This document shows, one piece after another, positions 1 through 10,306 of a DNA stretch of 64,000 bases. Source of the stretch: Paenibacillus tarimensis (lineage in GTDB: Bacteria > Bacillota > Bacilli > Paenibacillales > Paenibacillaceae); contig NZ_JAKGAO010000031.1 in NCBI RefSeq assembly GCF_021532315.1, positions 1 through 64,000 on the forward strand, given 5' to 3'. The translations under genes and the position numbers were made by a program. The stretch's first letter is position 1. Each line of letters starts with the position of its first letter. The notes under the pieces are model-generated. The model ran no database searches and was not told where the DNA came from. It was given only the letters and a program-made list of their open reading frames with translations.

Positions 1-28
1 TGTCTAACTGAATGCAAGCTTTTTATTC

Positions 29-57
29 AAAAAAGTTTATCACCGTACGGAGTGATA
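29..57 (-). terminator. second intrinsic terminator downstream of lysS
   Basis: On the minus strand a hairpin with six-base arms (positions 38-43 and 52-57) is followed by a run of six U (29-34). It backs up the stronger terminator at 68-95. Confidence 0.5.
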
Positions 58-67
58 TCTATTATAA

Positions 68-95
68 GAAAAAGCTGCCCCGCAATTGGGGCAGC
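68..95 (-). terminator. intrinsic terminator of lysS
   Basis: A perfect 8-bp GC-rich stem (74-81 with 88-95, loop of six) is followed on the minus strand by five U. It lies 6 bases past the lysS stop codon. Confidence 0.9.
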
Positions 96-101
96 ATCCT
101 G

Positions 102-1748
<1,647 letters not shown>

Positions 1749-1756
1749 CTAGGATG

Positions 1757-2233
1757 CTATTTTTTGATATCAATAATCTTATATTGAATGACGCCGGCTG
1801 GTACGTTTACTTCTACAATTGTACCCTTTTTCTTGCCCAAAATTGCTTTTCCGACCGGACTTTCATTGGAAATCTTATTTTGGAGCGGATCAGACTCAGC
1901 CGTGCCGACAATGGCATACTCCATCGTATCCTTAAATTCTACATCTTCAACGGTTACAATGGAGCCGATGCTTACCGTATCCGTATCGATTTCGTCATTA
2001 TTGATGATACGCGCATTGCGCAGCATTTTCTCAAGGGTAATGATCCGGCCTTCAATAAAGGCTTGTTCATTCTTCGCATCCTCGTACTCGGAATTCTCGC
2101 TGATATCCCCGTAGCCGATGGCGATCTTAATCCGTTCAGCCACTTCCCGGCGCTTGACAGACTTGAGATTTTCCAGCTCCTCTTCGAGCTTTTTCAAGCC
2201 GTCCTGCGTCAGAATGATCTCTTTATCGCTCAT
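1757..2233 (-). CDS. greA: transcription elongation factor GreA
   Basis: Rescues backtracked RNA polymerase by stimulating transcript cleavage. The 158 residues match the family. An N-terminal antiparallel coiled coil (about 1-75) carries the acidic tip motif [14 protein letters not shown] near residues 40-53. This is followed by a C-terminal FKBP-like domain (about 80-158). An AGGAG ribosome site lies 10 bases before the ATG. The gene has its own strong promoter at 2448-2477, a leader of about 208 nt with hairpins and a possible attenuator, and a terminator after the stop. The position between dusB and lysS differs from B. subtilis. Confidence 0.97.
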   Translation of the reverse strand: MSDKEIILTQDGLKKLEEELENLKSVKRREVAERIKIAIGYGDISENSEYEDAKNEQAFIEGRIITLEKMLRNARIINNDEIDTDTVSIGSIVTVEDVEFKDTMEYAIVGTAESDPLQNKISNESPVGKAILGKKKGTIVEVNVPAGVIQYKIIDIKK

Positions 2234-2325
2234 CTTACCGATTCTCCTGTCGTGTGCAAAATTTTCATACTCTGTATGAATTCACTGTTACTTAATATAT
2301 TGACTCCAACCCGTGACATGACCTG

Positions 2326-2395
2326 AAAAAAAGCGTTTCCGCTGCCTTATCACCGCACCTAACTTCAAGGTGCCTTCGGCCTGATCTTACAGCCG
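2326..2395 (-). promoter_or_regulatory. structured greA leader with attenuator-like hairpins
   Basis: Within the greA 5' leader the minus strand can form three successive hairpins. The first is a CGGC/GCCG stem near 2380-2395. The second has arms GCACCT/AGGTGC at 2355-2360 and 2368-2373. The third is short with a GAAA loop (2332-2335 with 2340-2343, extended by G-U pairs) and is followed directly by seven U (2326-2332). The arrangement resembles a transcription attenuator about 100 nt downstream of the start site. It matches no riboswitch class I recognise. Confidence 0.5.
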
Positions 2396-2447
2396 GTAAT
2401 CGAGTATAAATCCTCATATCCCATAGCGGGACAAATGTTATTGCATG

Positions 2448-2477
2448 ATTATATTTCATATCCAGCCCAAATGTCAA
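2448..2477 (-). promoter_or_regulatory. SigA promoter of greA
   Basis: Perfect -35 TTGACA (2472-2477) and -10 TATAAT (2448-2453) with an 18-base spacer. Transcription would start near 2441, about 208 nt upstream of the greA ATG. Confidence 0.85.
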
Positions 2478-2606
2478 TGACAGCCAAATGGCTTCTGAAA
2501 CCGCTTAAGCAGGCGCTGTTAAGCCAAAACCAGCAGCTTCGTATAATCTTCCCTGCAGCTTCCCATACGACGAATGATTCAGCCGGACAGGCTGCTACGC
2601 ATAGCA

Positions 2607-2636
2607 TAAAGGCCGCGCAGCAAGCCGCGCGGCCTT
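2607..2636 (-). terminator. terminator-like hairpin after dusB
   Basis: A 10-bp GC-rich stem (2609-2618 with 2627-2636) lies 6 bases past the dusB stop. The U tract on the minus strand is short (three U), so termination may be partial. Confidence 0.55.
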
Positions 2637-2641
2637 GTTAA

Positions 2642-3637
2642 TTATTGAACAACAGCTTCCCCGGCTTCATCAAGCGACTGGACATAATCATTTAGGATTT
2701 TCACCATCTGATTCCGGCTCGTCTCCTCCATAATGACATCCTTGACTCTAGCTGCGCCAGGCAGTCCTTTGAGGTACCAAGCAAGATGCTTTCTCATCTC
2801 ACGGACAGCCGTGGATTCGCCTTTTAGCGCAACCAAGCGATCCATGTGCAGCACAGCAATCCGCATTTTCTCCGATGGATCCGGATCTGGCAGCAGTTCA
2901 CCCTCGGTCAGATAATGAATGGTCCGGTAAAGCATCCAAGGATTGCCGAGTGCGCCCCGACCAATCATAACGCCATCACAACCCGTATGCTCGAGTATCC
3001 GCTTCGCGTCCTCTGGAGAAAACACATCGCCGTTCCCGATCACGGGGATAGATACCGATTCCTTGACTTCCTTAATGATATCCCAGTTGGCGGTACCAGT
3101 GTACAGCTGCTCCCTGGTTCGGCCGTGAACACTGACCGCCATGCCCCCGGCACGCTCAACCGCCTGGGCATTTTCCACTGCGAAGATATGCTCACTGTCC
3201 CAGCCAATACGCATCTTAACCGTTACCGGCTTATCGACCGCATCGACAACAGCGGATACCATCTCATAGATTTTATTCGGATCAAGCAGCCAGCGTGCAC
3301 CCGCATCACATTTCGTGACCTTGGGTACCGGACAGCCCATGTTGATATCGATAATATCAGCATTGGTCTGTTTATCCACAACCTTGGCTGCTTCCACGAG
3401 CGTTTCCCGGTCGCCTCCGAATATTTGCAGGCTGAGAGGCTTCTCTCTCTCATCCACATACAGCATCTCCATTGTCCGTTTGTTGCCATGCAGGATGGCT
3501 TTATCGCTAACCATCTCCGCACATACCAGGCCGGTTCCGAACTCCTTGGCGATCAGGCGGAAAGCCGGATTGCAAACCCCGGCCATCGGCGCCAGCACCA
3601 CTTGGTTCTTCATCTCGATGTCTCCAATTTTCAACAT
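2642..3637 (-). CDS. dusB: tRNA-dihydrouridine synthase DusB
   Basis: FMN-dependent reduction of uridine to dihydrouridine in the tRNA D-loop. At 331 residues it is of family length. It shows the N-terminal APMAG flavin motif (16-20), the catalytic cysteine C102 in NMGCPVPK, and the late phosphate-binding GCDGVMIGRGALGNPW. It is the last gene of the folate cluster, 53 bases after the small regulator yazB, the same order as yazB-yacF in B. subtilis. Confidence 0.96.
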   Translation of the reverse strand: MLKIGDIEMKNQVVLAPMAGVCNPAFRLIAKEFGTGLVCAEMVSDKAILHGNKRTMEMLYVDEREKPLSLQIFGGDRETLVEAAKVVDKQTNADIIDINMGCPVPKVTKCDAGARWLLDPNKIYEMVSAVVDAVDKPVTVKMRIGWDSEHIFAVENAQAVERAGGMAVSVHGRTREQLYTGTANWDIIKEVKESVSIPVIGNGDVFSPEDAKRILEHTGCDGVMIGRGALGNPWMLYRTIHYLTEGELLPDPDPSEKMRIAVLHMDRLVALKGESTAVREMRKHLAWYLKGLPGAARVKDVIMEETSRNQMVKILNDYVQSLDEAGEAVVQ

Positions 3638-3690
3638 GGTGCCTTATACTCCTTTCCTAAAGCCTGAACCTTATTCGACTACGCCTATCG

Positions 3691-3897
3691 CTAGCCGCCA
3701 GCCGTCAGCTCTTCATAGCTAACTCCGAGGGATTCGGCGATCCTTTCGATCAGCTTGGTCTCGGGCTTGCGTGTTCCCCGCTCCAGAGAGCCAAGTACCG
3801 CCACCGAAACACCGAGCCGTTCAGCCAGCTGCTGCTGGGTATATCCTTTTAACTTTCGAAAAGCGCGGATGCGCTGTGCCAATTGATCGTATTCCAT
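3691..3897 (-). CDS. yazB: small XRE-family DNA-binding protein
   Basis: A 68-residue protein that is almost entirely a Cro/CI-type helix-turn-helix (YTQQQLAERLGVSVAVLGSLERG). This suggests a small repressor or DNA-binding modulator of unknown target. Its ATG lies inside the 3' end of folK (49-base overlap), so translation is probably coupled. The equivalent B. subtilis gene sits in the same place between folK and dusB. Function is inferred from the fold only. Confidence 0.85.
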   Translation of the reverse strand: MEYDQLAQRIRAFRKLKGYTQQQLAERLGVSVAVLGSLERGTRKPETKLIERIAESLGVSYEELTAGG

Positions 3898-4436
3898 CGT
3901 GCAATGCCTTCCTTTCCCTGTCCCAATGCCTGCTGTGCAGCCGTTACAACTTCATCGTACTGAGGCATTGATTCATCCAGCACCTCGCGAAGCGGAACCA
4001 GAACGAAGGCTCGCTCCATCATGCGGGGATGTGGAATGGTAAGCTGTTCGGTAGTCATCGTTACGCCTTCCATCATCAGCAGATCCAAATCGATCGTGCG
4101 CGGCCCCCAGCGTATATCGCGGACACGCCCGAGCTCATGCTCGATCTTAAGCAGTTCATGCAGGAGCTGGTCAGGCTCCAGGGTTGTTTGCACTGCTGCG
4201 ACCATATTGAGAAAAGCAGGCTGCTCGGTATATCCTACGGGATCGGTCTCATAAACAGCAGACACGCGGATTACCCGCACATCCCTGAGGGCCGATAGCC
4301 TGTCAAGTGCTCTGCACAGCATAGCACCCCGGTCACCTTGATTGGTGCCGAGGGCAATGTAAGCTTCCCGCTCTATGCCGCTTGCCGAGCCGCCTGCTCC
4401 ACTATCAGGATAATCAAGCGGGAATAATCGTACCAT
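3849..4436 (-). CDS. folK: HPPK: 6-hydroxymethyl-7,8-dihydropterin pyrophosphokinase
   Basis: Transfers pyrophosphate from ATP to 6-hydroxymethyl-dihydropterin, the step before dihydropteroate synthase. Diagnostic segments are YIALGTNQGDR near the N-terminus and RWGPRTIDLDLL in the centre (pterin and ATP/Mg binding). I chose the ATG at 4436. In-frame upstream starts are TTG 4463 and GTG 4445, and all overlap the end of folB. About 20 residues of poorly conserved sequence precede the conserved core. It belongs to the pabA-pabC-folP-folB-folK-yazB-dusB operon. Confidence 0.94.
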   Translation of the reverse strand: MVRLFPLDYPDSGAGGSASGIEREAYIALGTNQGDRGAMLCRALDRLSALRDVRVIRVSAVYETDPVGYTEQPAFLNMVAAVQTTLEPDQLLHELLKIEHELGRVRDIRWGPRTIDLDLLMMEGVTMTTEQLTIPHPRMMERAFVLVPLREVLDESMPQYDEVVTAAQQALGQGKEGIARWNTINWHSASALFES

Positions 4437-4800
4437 CTTTATCACGCTTTCTGCGAAGTTCAACCGTTACCCCGTCAAAATGGATATCAAACGGCGGGTG
4501 CGGCTTCGTCACCCTTACAGTCACTTCATTGATAATAGTATAAGTGTCCAGAACAGCTGATGCAATACGGCCAGCCACAGCTTCGATTAATTTCGACGGC
4601 GGTCCTTCGACAACGGCTTTCACCACTTCATATAACTCCGCGTAATTCACTGTCGTATCAATATCATCGGCATTAGCTGCCTGCTCCAAATCTAGCAGAA
4701 GCTCCAGCTCCACGCCAAACCGCTGGCCCAGCTTGTTCTCCTCGGGTATGACCCCATGATAGCCAAAAAACTGCATGCCTTTGAGAATCATTCTGTCCAT
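4414..4800 (-). CDS. folB: dihydroneopterin aldolase
   Basis: Converts 7,8-dihydroneopterin to 6-hydroxymethyl-dihydropterin and glycolaldehyde. The 128 residues are typical of FolB. It opens with MDRMILKGMQFFGYHGVIPEE, keeps the catalytic glutamate region (YAELYEVVKAVVEGPP) and ends with a lysine-containing strand (VRVTKPHPP). The end overlaps folK by 23 bases and the start lies 49 bases after folP, consistent with one folate operon. Confidence 0.95.
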   Translation of the reverse strand: MDRMILKGMQFFGYHGVIPEENKLGQRFGVELELLLDLEQAANADDIDTTVNYAELYEVVKAVVEGPPSKLIEAVAGRIASAVLDTYTIINEVTVRVTKPHPPFDIHFDGVTVELRRKRDKDGTIIPA

Positions 4801-4849
4801 ATGCCATCACTCTCCGTTCTTATCCGTCAAACCCTCATTCAGCCGCTTG

Positions 4850-5707
4850 CTACCGTAAGTCAGCAAACCGGTACACTACAGCATCCGCCATACGAGCTGC
4901 ACGCACATTCGCCTGTACGTCGTGTACCCGTATTAGCTGGCAGCCCTGCATGATCCCCATAACCGTTGTTGCAGCTGTCCCCTCCACAACGTCATTCGCA
5001 GGGAGATCAAGTGTCCGTTGAATAAACCTTTTACGTGAAGTGCCGAGCAGAATCGGATACCCCAGCTGCGACAGCTCGTCCAGTTGCCCCATCAGGAGCA
5101 GGTTATCATTATAATCCTTGGCAAAACCAATTCCCGGGTCCACCCAGATCTGATCCTGCTGGACTCCCGTCTCCAAAGCATGCTGAATAGACCTCTTCAG
5201 GTCAGCGGCTACTTCAGCAGCAAGATTGATATATCCCCCTGCCTCACGGTTATGACCAATGATGACCGGACAGCTGGCTGCTGCAGCGATACGGGCCATA
5301 TCCGGGTCTGCCTGAAGGCCCCATACATCATTAATGATATGAGCCCCTGCTTCCAGCGCTTGTCTGGCCGTCTCCGCTTTATACGTATCAATGGAAATCG
5401 GAATTTGCGGCAGCGCCTTATGAACCGCTTCAACTATGGGGATGACCCGTGCAAGCTCCTCCTCCAGCGGTACTAGTGTACTGCCGGGCCTGGTCGATTC
5501 ACCGCCGATATCAATAATATCCGCGCCTTGAGCCACCATCTCCCTGGCATGCTCCACAGCGGCATCTACCCGGGTATAGCGGCCGCCGTCTGAGAAGGAA
5601 TCCGGCGTCGTGTTCAAGATACCCATCACAAGTGTCCGTTCCCCAAGCTCCAGCGAGGCTTGTCCCCACCTGTAGCTGCGGCGGTAAAATACCGGTCTGA
5701 CCGTCAT
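4850..5707 (-). CDS. folP: dihydropteroate synthase
   Basis: Condenses PABA with hydroxymethyl-dihydropterin pyrophosphate and is the sulfonamide target. About 285 residues, a TIM barrel with the two signature loops GILNTTPDSFSDGG (near residue 30) and DIGGESTRPGS (near residue 65). The ATG at 5707 is chosen because AAGGAGGG lies 7 bases upstream. An in-frame start at 5752 adds 15 residues unlike the family. Downstream of pabC in the folate operon. Confidence 0.96.
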   Translation of the reverse strand: MTVRPVFYRRSYRWGQASLELGERTLVMGILNTTPDSFSDGGRYTRVDAAVEHAREMVAQGADIIDIGGESTRPGSTLVPLEEELARVIPIVEAVHKALPQIPISIDTYKAETARQALEAGAHIINDVWGLQADPDMARIAAAASCPVIIGHNREAGGYINLAAEVAADLKRSIQHALETGVQQDQIWVDPGIGFAKDYNDNLLLMGQLDELSQLGYPILLGTSRKRFIQRTLDLPANDVVEGTAATTVMGIMQGCQLIRVHDVQANVRAARMADAVVYRFADLR

Positions 5708-5786
5708 CGTGCTTCCCTCCTTGATGCATCTGTCCGCTCTGCTGGCTCTCACGTATCGCTAAACCTTAGCCTATCCACCGCTGAGC

Positions 5787-6665
5787 TCACTCATTAGTGG
5801 TCTTCCGATAAGCGGCGATCAGCCTAGTGGCAGCTTCACCTGCATACCCTTCTCCAACTATAACCTTATCTCCCTGCTGATCCACAAGCCGCGAGATCGG
5901 CATCACCTCTTGGATCGAGCTCGTGATCCATACTTCTTCAGCTTCCAGCAGATCGTCCCAGCGATAAAAGCCTTCCTCCGTTCGATATCCGAGCGCGGCC
6001 GCGAGCTCCAAAACCTTCTCTCTAGTAATTCCCGGCAAAATGCCAGTGTCGATGTGCGGTGTGCATACCACTCCACCGCGCAGGAAGAAGAGGTTGGACA
6101 CAATGCCTTCAGCAAGCAGGCCTTCGCGGGTTAGCATAAGCCCTTCCGCCCCCGGCGCGGCTCCCAGAGCTGCGAGTTCACGTTTTGCGACAATATTATT
6201 CATATAATGCAGCGACTTAAGACGAATGTCGGTTTCCGGCGTATTACGCCGGGTCTGCAGCAGCCACAGCTCCCGACCTTCGACATAAGCCGCTTCCGGC
6301 AGTGCCGGGAGCGGCTTGGTTATGATCAGCACATTCGGGCTATCATAATCCGCTGCCGGCAGACCAAGCTCAGCCTTACCCGCCGTAACAGTCAGCCGGA
6401 TATAAGCGTCCTCCAGCTGATTTGCCTTCATAATCTCCGCGATCCACTCACGGACCGTTGCCGCTGTCAAACGGCAGTCAATGAAGAGTGCCCTGCAGCC
6501 GTTCTTGAGGCGCTCCATGTGCATATCCAGCAAGTAAGGCTTGCCGTTGTATGTCCTGAAGGTCTCAAATAACCCCATACCGTATAAAAAGCCGTGATCA
6601 TAAACCGGGATCACGGCTTCATTCGCGTCTACAACAGAACCGTTATACATTACCTTAAGACTCAA
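5787..6665 (-). CDS. pabC: aminodeoxychorismate lyase, PLP fold type IV
   Basis: Splits 4-amino-4-deoxychorismate into PABA and pyruvate. 292 residues of the branched-chain aminotransferase/ADCL fold. The motif [15 protein letters not shown] is at 23-37, the probable PLP-binding lysine is K150 ([11 protein letters not shown]) and a C-terminal phosphate-binding segment is present. The start is TTG at 6665, overlapping the pabA stop (TTGA). An AGGAG ribosome site lies 7-8 bases upstream, so coupling to pabA is likely. A second in-frame ATG five codons later is the alternative. Confidence 0.93.
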   Translation of the reverse strand: MSLKVMYNGSVVDANEAVIPVYDHGFLYGMGLFETFRTYNGKPYLLDMHMERLKNGCRALFIDCRLTAATVREWIAEIMKANQLEDAYIRLTVTAGKAELGLPAADYDSPNVLIITKPLPALPEAAYVEGRELWLLQTRRNTPETDIRLKSLHYMNNIVAKRELAALGAAPGAEGLMLTREGLLAEGIVSNLFFLRGGVVCTPHIDTGILPGITREKVLELAAALGYRTEEGFYRWDDLLEAEEVWITSSIQEVMPISRLVDQQGDKVIVGEGYAGEAATRLIAAYRKTTNE

Positions 6666-7243
6666 GAAGCAGCTCCTGCCTTTGTCTGAAGGAAGTTGCG
6701 CAGAAGCAGCATGCCATGATCGGTGATAATGGACTCGGGATGGAACTGTACCCCTTCGACCGGATAATCCTTGTGACGGAGTCCCATAATTTCACCCTCA
6801 GCGGTTTCGGCCGTGATCTCCAGGCAGTCCGGAAGCGTCTCCTTCTTCACAATCAGAGAATGGTAACGCGTAGCCGTGAACGGGGACGGCACCCCCGCGA
6901 AGACTCCTTTACCATCATGGTGAATCTCGGAGGTCTTGCCATGCATCAGATTATCTGCCCGGATGACTTCCCCACCGAATGCCTGGCCAATTGATTGATG
7001 GCCAAGACATACACCCATTATAGGAATCTGCCCCTTAAACCGTTCAATCAGCGCAAGACTGATGCCCGCTTCGTTCGGCGTACACGGACCTGGAGAAATT
7101 AGCAGATGGTCAGGCATTAATTCCGCTACGCCGTCCAAATCGATCTCATCATTGCGCTTGACCACAATCTCTTCGCCAAGCTCGCCCAAATACTGGACCA
7201 GGTTATAGGTGAACGAGTCATAGTTGTCGATGACCAAAATCAT
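6662..7243 (-). CDS. pabA: aminodeoxychorismate/anthranilate synthase glutaminase subunit
   Basis: Class I glutamine amidotransferase that supplies ammonia for PABA synthesis and probably also for anthranilate (TrpG role) as in Bacillus. 193 residues with the oxyanion loop PGPCTP, nucleophile C79 in GVCLGHQ and the His-Glu pair in VQFHPES near the C-terminus. GAGGAGG precedes the ATG. In B. subtilis pabB lies just upstream. Here the upstream neighbour is cysK, so the PabB partner must be encoded outside the window. Confidence 0.95.
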   Translation of the reverse strand: MILVIDNYDSFTYNLVQYLGELGEEIVVKRNDEIDLDGVAELMPDHLLISPGPCTPNEAGISLALIERFKGQIPIMGVCLGHQSIGQAFGGEVIRADNLMHGKTSEIHHDGKGVFAGVPSPFTATRYHSLIVKKETLPDCLEITAETAEGEIMGLRHKDYPVEGVQFHPESIITDHGMLLLRNFLQTKAGAAS

Positions 7244-7313
7244 GGCTTGTCCTCCTCAGAACGGACCTTTTCGTATCCATTTTTGATAAGTATACCCTAT
7301 CGCTTAATATGAA

Positions 7314-7343
7314 GAAAAGCGTCCCCTTACCCATAGGGGACGC
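7314..7343 (-). terminator. intrinsic terminator of cysK
   Basis: An 8-bp stem (7319-7326 with 7336-7343) is followed on the minus strand by UUUUC. It lies 16 bases after the cysK stop. Confidence 0.85.
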
Positions 7344-7358
7344 TCGCACTTCTGTTCT

Positions 7359-8297
7359 TTAATTCTCGAAGTTGAAGAGCGGCGTGCTTAAGTAACGCTC
7401 GCCGTTGCTTGGAACTACTGCGACAACACGCTTGCCCTTGCCAAGCTCCTTCGCGACTTTCAGTGCGGCATAGATAGCTGCACCTGATGAAATTCCGCAC
7501 AGAATGCCTTCTTCTTTCGCTGCACGGCGTGCATACTCGAAAGCATCGTCGTTCTCGACGGCGATGACGCCGTCATAGATTTCACGGTTCAGGATATCCG
7601 GCACGAAGTTGGCGCCAATACCTTGAATCTTGTGCGGACCCGGGTTACCCCCCGACAACAGCGGGGAAGCTGCAGGCTCTACCGCATAAACCTTAACACC
7701 TTCAAAGTTCTTCTTCAGCACTTCGCCTGCGCCTGTAATTGTACCGCCAGTACCAATACCCGCGACAAAAGCATCCAGCTTGCCGTCCAGCGAGTTGATA
7801 GCTTCCACGATTTCGGGACCTGTCGTTTCGCGGTGAATCTTAACGTTCGCCTGGTTCTTGAACTGCTGTGGCATGAAGTAGCTTGGGTTCTCGCGCTGAA
7901 TCTCTTCAGCTTTGCGAACCGCGCCGTTCATACCTTCTGCGCCCGGTGTAAGAACGATCTCCGCTCCATAAGCACGAAGCAGATTGCGGCGCTCAATACT
8001 CATCGTTTCAGGCATAACAAGGATTGCCTTATAGCCTTTAGCAGCTGCTACCAGAGCCAGTCCGATCCCAGTGTTACCGCTGGTAGGCTCAACAATTGTA
8101 TCACCTGGTTTAATGCGGCCTTCCTGTTCGGCCACCTCAATCATGCTGATTGCAATCCGGTCTTTAACGCTGGCACCCGGGTTTTGATATTCGAGCTTTA
8201 CGTAAATCTCTGCACTATCTTCCGGTACAAGACGGTTAAGACGTACAAGCGGCGTATCGCCAATGAGTTCCGTTACACTGTTCACAATTCTAGCCAT
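7359..8297 (-). CDS. cysK: cysteine synthase A (O-acetylserine sulfhydrylase)
   Basis: PLP enzyme that makes cysteine from O-acetylserine and sulfide. 312 residues with PLP lysine K45 in GASVKDRI, the substrate loop [12 protein letters not shown] and the phosphate cradle GTGGTITG. It has its own promoter and terminator, so it is separate from the nad/coaX operon and the folate operon on either side. In Bacillus this gene is controlled by CymR. A short palindrome in the leader here is a candidate operator. Confidence 0.97.
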   Translation of the reverse strand: MARIVNSVTELIGDTPLVRLNRLVPEDSAEIYVKLEYQNPGASVKDRIAISMIEVAEQEGRIKPGDTIVEPTSGNTGIGLALVAAAKGYKAILVMPETMSIERRNLLRAYGAEIVLTPGAEGMNGAVRKAEEIQRENPSYFMPQQFKNQANVKIHRETTGPEIVEAINSLDGKLDAFVAGIGTGGTITGAGEVLKKNFEGVKVYAVEPAASPLLSGGNPGPHKIQGIGANFVPDILNREIYDGVIAVENDDAFEYARRAAKEEGILCGISSGAAIYAALKVAKELGKGKRVVAVVPSNGERYLSTPLFNFEN

Positions 8298-8319
8298 CCT
8301 GGAGCCCTCCCTATTTCCG

Positions 8320-8377
8320 ACTAAATTAGTTGGTTTTCATCTTTCTTCATCTTATAACCGTGGGCTTAAGTTGTCAA
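8320..8377 (-). promoter_or_regulatory. cysK promoter with palindrome in the leader
   Basis: -35 TTGACA (8372-8377), 17-base spacer, -10 TAAGAT (8349-8354). Downstream in the leader is the palindrome ACTAAATTAGT (8320-8330). It could be an operator for a sulfur regulator such as CymR, but that assignment is a guess. Confidence 0.7.
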
Positions 8378-8440
8378 TAGCAACTTTACCGCTTGGAATT
8401 GGCTGCTAATCTGATGTACTTATGATAGCTGGCCCAAAGG

Positions 8441-9364
8441 TCATTTCAGCACTTCGCCATTATATTTCTCAAGCAGCTCGCTCTCCAGCTGTGCCAGCGG
8501 TGTTGCCGCTTCAAGCGCCAGCTGCTTACGAACCTCTTCTTCCACGAGGCCGCGATCCGGGCGTTCGATTAGAGTACGCTCATGTACAAGCAGTACGGCC
8601 CACCCTTGTTCCACCTGAACCGGTCCTCCGGCTTCACCTACTCCAATCGAAGGGAGGGCTTGCCTGACTCCAGGCTCCAAGTAGACATCATTCGCCTCTA
8701 CCGTGCCGATCCAGCCTCCATTATCCGCCGTAAACTCATCTATGGAATAAGCGCTGGCCAGTGTCTCGAAGGATTCTCCTTCCAGCCACCGCTGCAATAT
8801 GTCTGATGCTTCCTGCTTTGTGCTTCGCACAATCCAGGAAAGTGTGACCCTCTCCGAGGGCCCAAGCTCTTCGGGATGCTCCGCGAGATAAGCCTCCACA
8901 TCCTCTTCGGGCACCTCAATGGCTGCCGTAGCCACCTTCTCGAGCAGAAGCCTGTATTCTGTATCCTCTCGTACCGCTTCCTCATTCATGCCCAGCTGCT
9001 CCCGCATCGCATCATAAAAGGCTCTCTCGCTATCATAGCCCTCCATCGCCTGTTCCAGTGCGGAACGTACTTCATCCTGACTGACAGACAAGTTAAGCGC
9101 CTCAGCCTCAAGCCGGACGGCTTCCCGCAGCATCAGCTGCTTGAGCACAGACTCGCCATGCTGCTTAATCAACTCTACCTGCAGGTTACCTGCCGTTATA
9201 ATCTGCTTCCCCACCCGAGCAATCGGCCTGCTATCCTCATCCGTACCGCCTTCGCCAAGCGCTGAGTCTGGCCTTACCATTCTAACCATCACGACGATGG
9301 AAAACACGATCATACACAGCGCCTGGGCGATGATTACAGCCTTTAACAGTTGTATTTTCCCCAT
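8441..9364 (-). CDS. membrane-anchored parvulin-type peptidyl-prolyl isomerase
   Basis: Probable extracytoplasmic foldase, equivalent in position to B. subtilis YacD. 307 residues: an N-terminal transmembrane anchor (about 6-28), a SurA-like helical N-domain and a PpiC/rotamase-like domain (about residues 165-260, containing GPSERVTLSWIV and FETLASAYS). It starts 18 bases after hslO and is the last gene of the nadA-nadB-nadC-coaX-hslO run. Whether it has isomerase activity or only chaperone activity cannot be told from sequence. Confidence 0.85.
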   Translation of the reverse strand: MGKIQLLKAVIIAQALCMIVFSIVVMVRMVRPDSALGEGGTDEDSRPIARVGKQIITAGNLQVELIKQHGESVLKQLMLREAVRLEAEALNLSVSQDEVRSALEQAMEGYDSERAFYDAMREQLGMNEEAVREDTEYRLLLEKVATAAIEVPEEDVEAYLAEHPEELGPSERVTLSWIVRSTKQEASDILQRWLEGESFETLASAYSIDEFTADNGGWIGTVEANDVYLEPGVRQALPSIGVGEAGGPVQVEQGWAVLLVHERTLIERPDRGLVEEEVRKQLALEAATPLAQLESELLEKYNGEVLK

Positions 9365-9382
9365 ACTTGCCCCTCCGCCGGT

Positions 9383-10273
9383 TTATTGCATCGGCTTTGG
9401 TTTGGCATGTTCAAGAAGCCTTTCAAGCTCCGGCTTGTCAAACTTGTATGTTTCATTACAGAAATGGCATTCCACCTGCGCCTTGCCTTCTTCATGGATA
9501 ATCTGGTTTAACTCAGATTCACCCAGACTGATTAATGTTTTCTCAACACGCTCAGGCGAGCATTTACATTGAAAACGGATCGGCATGCTGTCCATAATTT
9601 GAACATCATCTCCAAGCGCAAACTGAAGAATGCCCTCTGGCGTTTCCCCCTGGTCGAGAAGAGCGGTTACCGGCGGCATTACAGAGAGCGCCTGCTCGAG
9701 CCTTGTAATATCTGCGTCGGTGAGTCCCGGGAGCAGCTGCACAATAAAGCCGCCTGCCTGCAGCACAGAACCGTCTGTATCTACGAGTACACCGAGCCCT
9801 ACAGCGGACGGGGTCTGCTCGGATGAAGCAAAGTAATACGTAAAGTCCTCACCAAGCTCGCCGGAAATAATCGGAATACTGCCCCGGTACGGCTCCTTCA
9901 TGCCCAAATCCTTAATAATATGAATATGACCAGAGCGTCCGACGGCTCCCGCTACATCCAGCTTGCCCTGTGCATTGCTTGCCAGGTGTACCTGCGGATG
10001 GTCTGCGTAACCACGTACCTCTCCATGCGCATTGGCGTCTACAACAATTTGCCCGATTGGGCCGTCACCTTTAACCTGTATAGTCAGCTTCTCTTCGCCC
10101 TTGAGCATCGCACCCATAATCGCTCCTGCTATCGCCGTACGGCCAAGTGCTGCGGTTGCGGTAGGCAGCGTGCCATGACGCCGGCGCAGCTCATCAACCA
10201 AATGGGTAGCACGGCAGGCAAATACACGGATCTTGCCATTCCAGGCTGTCCCGCGAATCAATATATCTTCCAT
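9383..10273 (-). CDS. hslO: redox-regulated chaperone Hsp33
   Basis: Holdase activated by oxidation and unfolding. 296 residues, with the C-terminal zinc switch formed by C236 and C238 (CxC) and C269 and C272 (CxxC). The N-terminal region carries the family start MEDILIRGTAWNGKIRVFACRA. It lies between coaX and a foldase gene, as in Bacillus. Confidence 0.96.
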   Translation of the reverse strand: MEDILIRGTAWNGKIRVFACRATHLVDELRRRHGTLPTATAALGRTAIAGAIMGAMLKGEEKLTIQVKGDGPIGQIVVDANAHGEVRGYADHPQVHLASNAQGKLDVAGAVGRSGHIHIIKDLGMKEPYRGSIPIISGELGEDFTYYFASSEQTPSAVGLGVLVDTDGSVLQAGGFIVQLLPGLTDADITRLEQALSVMPPVTALLDQGETPEGILQFALGDDVQIMDSMPIRFQCKCSPERVEKTLISLGESELNQIIHEEGKAQVECHFCNETYKFDKPELERLLEHAKPKPMQ

Positions 10274-10306
10274 CCTTGTCCACTCCCTTCATCATCCTGG
10301 TTATAT

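Noticed and set aside
2292-2477. Minus-strand ORF in the greA leader
   Set aside because: Its upstream ATG lies in the promoter. The internal ATG (about 2418) has no ribosome site, so a leader peptide is not supported.
2330-2480. T-box, SAM, glycine or lysine riboswitch in the greA leader
   Set aside because: None of the conserved core sequences of these classes are present; single short words that resemble them occur in the wrong order.
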